Assembly (NCBI GenBank): GCA_944385575.1
Contig: CALWXT010000008.1
Span: forward strand, 1-41,991
DNA from: an uncultured Flavonifractor sp.
GTDB lineage: Bacteria > Bacillota > Clostridia > Oscillospirales > Oscillospiraceae
Direction: 5' to 3'
Length of the DNA stretch: 41,991 nt
Shown here: piece by piece, positions 38,304 through 41,991 of the stretch
Numbering within the stretch: position 1 is the first letter of the stretch
How the letters are laid out: each line of letters opens with the position of its first letter
Made by a program: the position numbers and the translations under genes
The notes under the pieces: model-generated
What the model was told of the DNA's origin: nothing
Databases searched by the model: none
What the model saw: only the letters and a program-made list of their open reading frames with translations

Positions 38304-38330
38304 TGTATAGGAATAAAAATTGTTAGTCAA
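38302..38330 (-). promoter_or_regulatory. Promoter of the MATE gene
   Basis: On the minus strand TTGACT (38330-38325), 17 bases, TACAAT (38307-38302), giving a leader of about 70 bases. Confidence 0.78.
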
Positions 38331-38443
38331 GACGTTTTTTCCGGAAGAAAAGAAATTTTTCTGCACCGCCGGACAGGAACAGCCATAGGATGAGGTGCGG
38401 AAAAGAAACCTTCCCATACCTTTCATAAGGAGATGGATCTGAT

Positions 38444-38686
38444 ATGAACGATGGTTTTCTCAACACCCTTGGGGTGGGAGAGAGCGGTGTGGTGGCCGGC
38501 GTGGAGGCGGAGAGCGCCATGCGCCGGCGGCTGTTTGATTTGGGGCTGGTGCCCGGTACCGCCGTCACCTGTACAGCAGTCAGCCCCGCAGGCGACCCGG
38601 CGGCCTACCTGATCCGGGGCGCCGTCATTGCCATCCGGGGGCGGGATGCGGCTGGCGTGCGGCTGGGAGGCGAGCTGTGGGATTAG
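38444..38686 (+). CDS. feoA: Ferrous iron transport protein A
   Basis: An 80-residue SH3-like cytosolic protein that supports FeoB. The sequence shows the FeoA core: GESGVVAGVEAESAMRRRLFDLGLVPGTAVTC, then LIRGAVIAIRGRDAAGVRL. The ATG at 38444 has AAGGAG about 11 bases upstream, slightly far. The gene ends inside feoB (10-base overlap), so production of the two is coupled. I could not find a convincing promoter or a Fur-type box in the ~110 bases between the MATE promoter and feoA. Confidence 0.93.
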   Translation: MNDGFLNTLGVGESGVVAGVEAESAMRRRLFDLGLVPGTAVTCTAVSPAGDPAAYLIRGAVIAIRGRDAAGVRLGGELWD

Positions 38687-40767
38687 CACGGGAGCGGGTG
38701 GTGGCCCTGGCCGGCAATCCCAATGTGGGCAAATCCACCGTGTTCAATGCCCTCACCGGCCTGCGCCAGCACACTGGAAACTGGCCAGGCAAGACGGTGG
38801 TCACTGCCCAGGGCCGCTGTACCCACCGGGACCGGGACTATGTACTGGTGGATCTGCCCGGTACTTACTCGCTGATGGCCCATTCCCCGGAGGAGGAGAC
38901 GGCCCGGGACTTTTTTTGCTTCGGCGGTGCGGATGGGGCGGTGGTGGTGTGTGACGCCACCTGTCTGGAGCGCAACCTGAACCTGGTGCTCCAGGTGCTG
39001 GAGCTCCAAAGCCGTACCGTGGTATGCGTCAACCTGCTGGACGAAGCGGGGCGGAAAGGCGTCCGGGTGGATCTGGACGCGCTGTCGGAAAGGCTAGGCG
39101 TGCCGGTGGTAGGTGCCTCCGCCGGCCGGGGCAAGGGGCTGGATGAGCTGCTGAACCGGGTGGAGGAGGTGCTGGACTGCCGGGAGCCGCCCAAACCACT
39201 GATGGTGCGCTACCCCCCGGCGGTGGAATTTGCGGCGGCCACCCTGACGCCCCTGCTGGGGCGGCGGCTGAAGGGACGCCTGCCCGCCCGCTGGACGGCG
39301 CTGCGGCTGCTGGAGGGGGACGGCTCCCTGCTGGACGCCCTGTCCGCCGCTCTGGACTGGGACCCCAGGCAGGACGGGGAAGTGCGGCAGGCAGTGGAGG
39401 AAGCCAGAGCCGACCTGGCCCGGACCGGACTGGAGCCGGCGGAGCTCAACAGCGTACTGGTGTCCGCCCTGCTGCGCACCGCCCGGGAGATTGCCCAGGC
39501 TGCGGTGACTGCACAGCAAAAGCCGGAGGAGGACAGGGACCGGCGGCTGGACCGGGTCCTGACCCACCGCTATGCCGCCATTCCCATGATGATCCTGCTG
39601 CTGGCGGGGGTGCTGTGGCTTACCATCCAGGGCGCCAACTATCCCTCTGCCCTGCTGTCCGACGGCCTGTTCTGGGTCCAGGACAGATTGACTGACTTGT
39701 TTGCCTGGCTGGGAGCCCCGGAGTGGCTCCACGGCGCCCTGGTGCTGGGGGTGTACCGGGTGCTGGCCTGGGTGGTCAGCGTTATGCTGCCCCCTATGGC
39801 CATCTTCTTTCCACTGTTCACCCTGTTGGAGGACTTCGGCTACCTGCCCCGGGTGGCCTTTCTGCTGGATCACGCCTTTCAGAAGGCCAGGGCCTGCGGC
39901 AAACAGGCCCTCACCATGTGCATGGGCTTCGGCTGCAACGCCGCCGGTGTGGTAGGCTGCCGCATCATCGATTCCCCTCGGGAGCGGCTTATTGCCATAC
40001 TCACCAACAGTTTTGTACCCTGCAACGGCCGCTTTCCCACCCTCATCGCCGTCATCACCATGTTTTTTGTGGGAGCGGAGGGGGGCGCGTGGGCTGGCCT
40101 GAAGGCGGCCCTGCTGCTGACGGGGGTCATCGTGCTGGGGGTGTTGGCTACCTTCCAGGTCTCCCGGCTGCTCTCCGCCACGGTGCTGAAGGGGGTACCG
40201 TCCTCCTTTACGCTGGAGCTGCCCCCTTACCGCAAGCCCCGGGTGGGCCAGGTCATCGTCCGGTCCATTCTGGACCGCACCATTTTCGTGTTGGGCCGGG
40301 CGGCAGCGGTGGCCGCCCCGGCGGGGCTGGTGATCTGGCTGTGTGCCAACGTGACGGTGGGCGATATGACCATTCTGGACCATGTTACCGGATTTCTGGA
40401 CCCCTTTGCCCGGCTGATCGGGCTGGACGGGGTGATCCTGACGGCTTTTATCCTGGGTTTTCCCGCCAATGAGATCGTCATTCCCATTGCCATCATGGCC
40501 TACCTCTCCACCGGCACCATTCAGGATGCGGAGGGCCTGGGTGCCCTCCACCAGCTGCTGGTGGACAACGGCTGGACCTGGCTGACGGCGGTATGCACCC
40601 TGTTGTTTTCCCTGTTCCACTGGCCCTGCTCCACCACCTGCCTCTCTATTGCCAAGGAGAGCGGCAGCTTCAAGTGGACGGCGCTGGCGGTCATGCTGCC
40701 CACCGGAGTGGGTGTGCTGATGTGCTTCTGTGTAGCCACGGCCGCCCGGCTGCTGGGATTGGCATAA
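38677..40767 (+). CDS. feoB: Ferrous iron transporter B
   Basis: The Fe2+ permease with a fused G-protein, 696 residues. The N-terminal GTPase has G1 GNPNVGKST (13-21), G3 DLPGTYSL and G4 NLLDE, followed by a helical GDI region (to about 270). The membrane part has the two gate motifs with conserved cysteines: CMGFGCNAAGVVGCRIIDSPRE with NSFVPCNGRFPT, and LFHWPCSTTCLSIAKESG. GTG at 38677 is the start, with GGGAGG 6 bases upstream. No FeoC gene follows. It provides iron uptake under the anoxic conditions expected for this host, which has several Fe-S proteins. A 36-base palindrome follows. Confidence 0.96.
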   Translation: MGLARERVVALAGNPNVGKSTVFNALTGLRQHTGNWPGKTVVTAQGRCTHRDRDYVLVDLPGTYSLMAHSPEEETARDFFCFGGADGAVVVCDATCLERNLNLVLQVLELQSRTVVCVNLLDEAGRKGVRVDLDALSERLGVPVVGASAGRGKGLDELLNRVEEVLDCREPPKPLMVRYPPAVEFAAATLTPLLGRRLKGRLPARWTALRLLEGDGSLLDALSAALDWDPRQDGEVRQAVEEARADLARTGLEPAELNSVLVSALLRTAREIAQAAVTAQQKPEEDRDRRLDRVLTHRYAAIPMMILLLAGVLWLTIQGANYPSALLSDGLFWVQDRLTDLFAWLGAPEWLHGALVLGVYRVLAWVVSVMLPPMAIFFPLFTLLEDFGYLPRVAFLLDHAFQKARACGKQALTMCMGFGCNAAGVVGCRIIDSPRERLIAILTNSFVPCNGRFPTLIAVITMFFVGAEGGAWAGLKAALLLTGVIVLGVLATFQVSRLLSATVLKGVPSSFTLELPPYRKPRVGQVIVRSILDRTIFVLGRAAAVAAPAGLVIWLCANVTVGDMTILDHVTGFLDPFARLIGLDGVILTAFILGFPANEIVIPIAIMAYLSTGTIQDAEGLGALHQLLVDNGWTWLTAVCTLLFSLFHWPCSTTCLSIAKESGSFKWTALAVMLPTGVGVLMCFCVATAARLLGLA

Positions 40768-40772
40768 AATCA

Positions 40773-40808
40773 GGCGGAGCCTGCCGTACATGTACGGCAG
40801 GCTCCGCC
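40773..40808. terminator. 36-base perfect palindrome between feoB and the AtoE-type gene
   Basis: An 18-bp stem (40773-40790 with 40791-40808) centred on CATG, with no unpaired loop bases. On the minus strand it is followed by TGATTTTATG; the plus-side tail ATTAGAAGG is poor in T. It probably ends the AtoE-type transcript and, less surely, feoAB. Confidence 0.75.
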
Positions 40809-40830
40809 ATTAGAAGGGAGTATAGGGAAC

Positions 40831-41991
40831 TTAGACAAACATGGGGATGAAATACAGGCCCAGGCAGGTGATCACGATCCAGAACACACAGATGAAGGCC
40901 ATGAAGCCCCACACGTCCTTCAGCTTCATGCCGACCACGCTCAGAGCCGGGATGACATACAGAGGCTGCAGCAGGTTGGTGCACTCGTCGCCCAGAACGA
41001 AGGCGTTCAGGCAGGTGGCCAGGTCGGCGCCCTGGATGTTCTGCACGGTCTGCACGATCAGGGGACCCTGCACGGTGAACTGGCCGCCCTGGGAGGGGAT
41101 GAACAGATTGACCAGGCAGGCGGACAGGAAGGTGAAGACGGGCAGGGTGGTGGCGGTGGCCACGGAGGTGATGGCGCTGATGAGCACGGAGCCCAGGCCG
41201 CCCTCGATGTACATCATGCCCATGATGGCGCCGTAGAAGGGGAACTGCATGATGATATCGGTGGCCAGGTGCAGGGAGTCGGCGTGGGCGTTAATCCAGG
41301 CGGTGGGCTGGGGGAACAGGAAGCAGTTGATGCCCACGAACAGGAAGATGACCAGGTTCATGTTCAGCGCGCCGAAGAAGCCCTTGGTGGCAAAGTCATA
41401 GATGATGTTTGCAAAGATGAAGGCGCCCACGACCCACATGATGGGCTTGCAGGTATTCATCTTCTGGGCAAAGGTAGAGGCCTTCTCGGTGATCTTGTAG
41501 TCGTTGGGGACCACGTCGGCCTGGGTGGCCACGTCCCGCAGCTCAATGAGTTCGTCCTCGCCGGGCTGGGTGAACATCACGATCAGGGTGAAGGCGATGG
41601 CCAGCACGAAGAACAGAACCACGTTGGGGGTATTGTAGCAGGTCTCCAGCACGGTCATGGTGTGGCCCACGATCTCAGCGTAGGAGCTGCCCTCGGTGGC
41701 CAGGTTGGAATACAGGGTGGCGGAGGGCCCAAGGCACTGGCCCAGGATCATGCAGGTGTAGCCGCCGGCCACCATCATGGGGAAGTGCAGGCCCTTGACC
41801 CGCTTGGCCAGCTGCATGGCCAGGATGGGGGTGACAATGGTGCAGAAGGCGTAGTTGATCATGGAGGTAACATAGCCGAAGATCATCATGAGGAGGATCG
41901 CGGCGTAGCGGTTGTGCACGTGGCTGGCCATGGCGTTGAGCAGCTTGCTGACCTGGGGGCTGCGGGCGCAGGTGGCGCACACGCAGACCAT
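40831..41991 (-). CDS. AtoE-family short-chain fatty acid transporter (5' end outside window)
   Basis: A membrane protein of the AtoE (short-chain fatty acid permease, TIGR00366-like) family. The visible 386 residues have about nine to ten hydrophobic segments, with family-like stretches VTSMINYAFCTIVTPILAM, IVMFTQPGEDE and FIPSQGGQFTVQGPL. AtoE proteins are about 440 residues, and the reading frame is open at the right edge, so roughly 55-80 N-terminal residues probably lie outside the window; the ATG at 41991 is likely internal. AtoE carries acetoacetate or butyrate-type acids. For a gut fermenter, uptake or exchange of such acids is plausible, but no acid-metabolism gene is visible. Confidence 0.88.
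   Translation of the reverse strand: MVCVCATCARSPQVSKLLNAMASHVHNRYAAILLMMIFGYVTSMINYAFCTIVTPILAMQLAKRVKGLHFPMMVAGGYTCMILGQCLGPSATLYSNLATEGSSYAEIVGHTMTVLETCYNTPNVVLFFVLAIAFTLIVMFTQPGEDELIELRDVATQADVVPNDYKITEKASTFAQKMNTCKPIMWVVGAFIFANIIYDFATKGFFGALNMNLVIFLFVGINCFLFPQPTAWINAHADSLHLATDIIMQFPFYGAIMGMMYIEGGLGSVLISAITSVATATTLPVFTFLSACLVNLFIPSQGGQFTVQGPLIVQTVQNIQGADLATCLNAFVLGDECTNLLQPLYVIPALSVVGMKLKDVWGFMAFICVFWIVITCLGLYFIPMFV

Noticed and set aside
38331-38443. Fur box before feoA
   Set aside because: No GATAATGATTATC-like palindrome was found; the iron-regulation site, if any, is not recognisable by eye.

Overview
The window reads as a GC-rich chromosomal segment of an anaerobic, endospore-forming member of the Clostridia, most like the gut Oscillospiraceae (Flavonifractor, Pseudoflavonifractor, Lawsonibacter or Intestinimonas relatives). 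The reasons are SpoIIE, a SpoIIQ-like LytM protein, a clostridial glgB-C-D-A-P glycogen operon with the non-catalytic GlgD subunit, a coenzyme-B12-dependent ribonucleotide reductase, FeoAB, an SLH-domain surface protein, Gram-positive Shine-Dalgarno sites before most genes and sigma-A type promoters. The genus is inference. I see no tRNA, rRNA, CRISPR array, insertion sequence, phage gene or attachment site, and no stretch over 300 bases without a gene.

Layout: 134-1204 holds an amino-acid racemase and 1257-2417 a ferredoxin-tailed aldo/keto reductase. 2589-5719 is a sporulation pair: spoIIE and, converging on it, an M23 peptidase behind a sigma-F-like promoter. 5995-10255 is a drug-efflux operon (TetR, adaptor, ABC ATPase, MacB-type permease) with a clear promoter and palindromic operator, followed by an SLH surface protein (10326-12206). 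On the minus strand 13948-12270 is an ECF-type sigma factor translationally coupled to a membrane protein that is probably its anti-sigma factor. 22810-14054 is the glycogen operon, transcribed glgB, glgC, glgD, glgA, glgP: GlgC/GlgD make ADP-glucose, GlgA elongates, GlgB branches and GlgP degrades. A sporulation-type D,D-carboxypeptidase (24195-23062) and a lone mobA (24323-24889) diverge from one short region.

24949-27314 is a polar amino-acid ABC importer. It is followed by two small unknown proteins, a zinc-ribbon/Ig-like membrane protein, a CbbX/SpoVK-like AAA+ ATPase, an O-antigen-ligase-like membrane protein with a glycosyltransferase, a CPBP membrane protease, nrdJ, a MATE exporter, feoAB, and the 3' part of an AtoE-type fatty-acid transporter that runs off the right edge.

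Most genes are well-known families. The less ordinary signals are: a six-unit lysine-rich repeat tail on GlgB; an efflux adaptor with two sets of lipoyl/hairpin elements; a promoter whose -10 lies in the loop of the preceding terminator; sporulation-type promoters before two cell-wall genes; palindromic operators at the racemase, efflux and MATE promoters; and strong shared hairpins at all seven convergent gene junctions. I do not see convincing evidence of a wholly undescribed system.
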